From assembly GCA_003171315.1 (NCBI GenBank), contig PMYE01000112.1, forward strand, positions 1 through 36,177: 36,177 nt of DNA, given 5' to 3'. This stretch comes from Acidobacteriaceae bacterium. GTDB lineage: Bacteria; Acidobacteriota; Terriglobia; Terriglobales; Acidobacteriaceae. The stretch's first letter is position 1, and each line of letters begins with the position of its first letter. The translations under genes were made by a program, and so were the position numbers. This document shows, piece by piece, positions 35,190-36,177 of this stretch. The notes under the pieces were generated by a model. It searched no databases. It was not told the origin of the DNA and saw nothing but the letters and a program-made list of their open reading frames with translations.

Positions 35190-35485
35190 CGCGTGAGTTT
35201 TTCGACGAGATTCTGAAACAAAATTGTTGGAAACAAAATAGATACACTAGAAAGCTCCCGAAAACAGCCCCAATTTTTCGTACTTTCCCGCGCTGAATGG
35301 GAGGGTCCCCGGGCGATGATGTTACTCATCGGTAACGGGGGGGTGCCTCCCCCGGCGTCTGTAAATAACTGCTGTGGTTTCAGGTGGTTGGCGCAAGTAT
35401 GGTGCGCCAAACGTACTATTCCAAAGGACTTACCCGCAGATGTGTCTCCCAAAAGGAGTTAAGGCAGCCTTCGGCTGCCAGCGGT
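35190..35485. other. Intergenic region with several hairpins
   Basis: No gene is seen. The direct repeat GAAACAAAAT occurs twice near 35215-35240. Four hairpins follow: CGATGA/TCATCG (35314-35319, 35326-35331), CGGGGG/CCCCCG (35336-35341, 35349-35354), TTGGCGCA/TGCGCCAA (35388-35395, 35403-35410) and GGCAGCC/GGCTGCC (35463-35469, 35473-35479). The G/C-rich hairpin could end the operon, but no U-tract follows it. Confidence 0.6.
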
Positions 35486-35607
35486 CAGGGAACAGGGAGC
35501 AGGGAACAGGGAGCAGGGAGCAGGGAGCAGGGAACAGGGAGCAGGGAACAGGGAATAGGGAACAGGGAGCAGGGAACAGGGAGCAGGGAACAGGGAATAG
35601 GGAACAG
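35486..35607. repeat. Heptanucleotide tandem repeat, 17 units
   Basis: Seventeen head-to-tail 7-bp units of consensus YAGGGAR (mostly CAGGGAA or CAGGGAG, two TAGGGAA), plus a final CAG. Units 6-11 (35521-35562) and 12-17 (35563-35604) are identical, so a 42-bp block has been duplicated. GGCAGCC occurs on both sides (35463 and 35611). Two more degenerate units, CAGGGAT twice, lie at 35704-35717. The array is open in several frames on both strands but is very unlikely to be translated. Confidence 0.95.
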
Positions 35608-36177
35608 TGCGGCAGCCAATAGCTGGCGAAGGTGCGGTTCTGGTCTGCTGATCGATCATGGAATGAGTATGCGCCGAAGGAGGGAAATGATCGGCAAAGT
35701 TGGCAGGGATCAGGGATCATGGGCAAGGAACAGAAAAAGAACGACTTATGGCGAAGATGGTAGGCTATTTCGGGTGGCGGGGGACTTGACAAGGGCAGGG
35801 ACCAAGAGACCAAGGAGACGGCGAACCGTTTTCTCTGCGGAGGATGGGGCTGCGGTGCGCAACTCAACTCATTGGAAGATACCACCTCAAATGGACCAGA
35901 GCCGTTCCGACGATTTCCGGATAGGGGACCATCCGTCCGGAACGCGCGCCCTAACAATCATCGATTGACGGTCCGATCGAGCGTCGGTTGGAGTGACCTC
36001 TGAATCCTCATTGCCACTTTGAATCGGGCATATGCGGCGCCGGATTTGCGATGCTCCGAAGAGCGGCGTATGATCTGGAACAAAATCGGAACAGTAGCGC
36101 TGATTCTCTCCAGTTCGTTGGGACGCATTAGGCTTGCGTCTGATTTCTCTGGCTGGGTTAGGGCGGTTCTCCTGCAA
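35608..36177. other. Region without convincing genes
   Basis: No recognisable protein, RNA gene or mobile element is seen. Open frames exist on both strands but have biased, unfamiliar compositions and poor starts. The last 180 bases are visibly less GC-rich than the rest of the window. A new gene may begin near the edge, but too little is present to call it. Confidence 0.5.

Noticed and set aside
35486-35607. CRISPR array
   Set aside because: 7-bp units without spacers; no cas genes.
35384-35968. Open frames on both strands through the heptanucleotide array
   Set aside because: The repeat keeps several frames open; the rest of the sequence is not protein-like.
36070-36177. ATG-started frame of 36 codons with a hydrophobic start (MIWNKIGTVALILSS) running off the edge
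   Set aside because: Could be the start of an exported protein, but the ribosome-binding site is weak and too little is visible to support a gene.

Overview
The window looks like chromosomal DNA of an acidobacterium, most likely class Terriglobia. The basis is the GC-rich coding, a set of families typical of that group (CRTAC1/ASPIC-UnbV propellers, Reg_prop sensor kinases, DUF5715, DUF4337) and dispersed intergenic repeats built around ATCCTTCGACT...GCTCAGGATGA. No sequence search could be run, so the taxonomy is inference. No tRNA, rRNA, CRISPR array, transposase or integrase was seen.

Layout. 1-9.7 kb (+) is mostly housekeeping: transketolase, ribose-5-phosphate isomerase B, a HAD phosphatase, an exported protein of unknown function, a DUF5715 putative zinc peptidase, a Yip1-type membrane protein, cysteinyl-tRNA synthetase and a DUF4337 protein. 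The intergenic region before the Yip1 gene holds two different palindromic elements. 9.8-15.3 kb (+) has yraN, then a compact signalling operon: a 1009-residue periplasmic-propeller histidine kinase and its NarL-type regulator, bracketed by two small exported proteins that appear to be paralogues. 15.4-20.2 kb (-) has an outer-membrane beta-barrel protein, a possible barrel remnant, a palindromic repeat, and a two-gene nonulosonic-acid or amino-sugar operon (NeuC-type epimerase plus DegT-type aminotransferase).

20.3-35.2 kb (+) is the most unusual part. A 1153-residue TPR + FG-GAP + ASPIC protein with a large unrecognised C-terminal region is translationally coupled to an amidase. After a 173-bp gap, seven tightly packed genes follow: a DAHP synthase without an N-terminal regulatory domain, a mono-heme HzsA-like protein, a CRTAC1 propeller, a YVTN-propeller/di-heme peroxidase (MauG-like) fusion, a stand-alone Reg_prop propeller, a RidA-family protein and a large periplasmic binding protein with a second half-domain but no transporter genes. 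Five of the seven are exported and four are beta-propeller-like, so the operon probably encodes an extracytoplasmic redox or solute-handling module fed or assisted by two cytoplasmic enzymes. Its exact job cannot be read from the sequence.

35.2-36.2 kb has no convincing gene. It holds several hairpins and a 17-unit heptanucleotide tandem repeat with a duplicated 42-bp higher-order unit.
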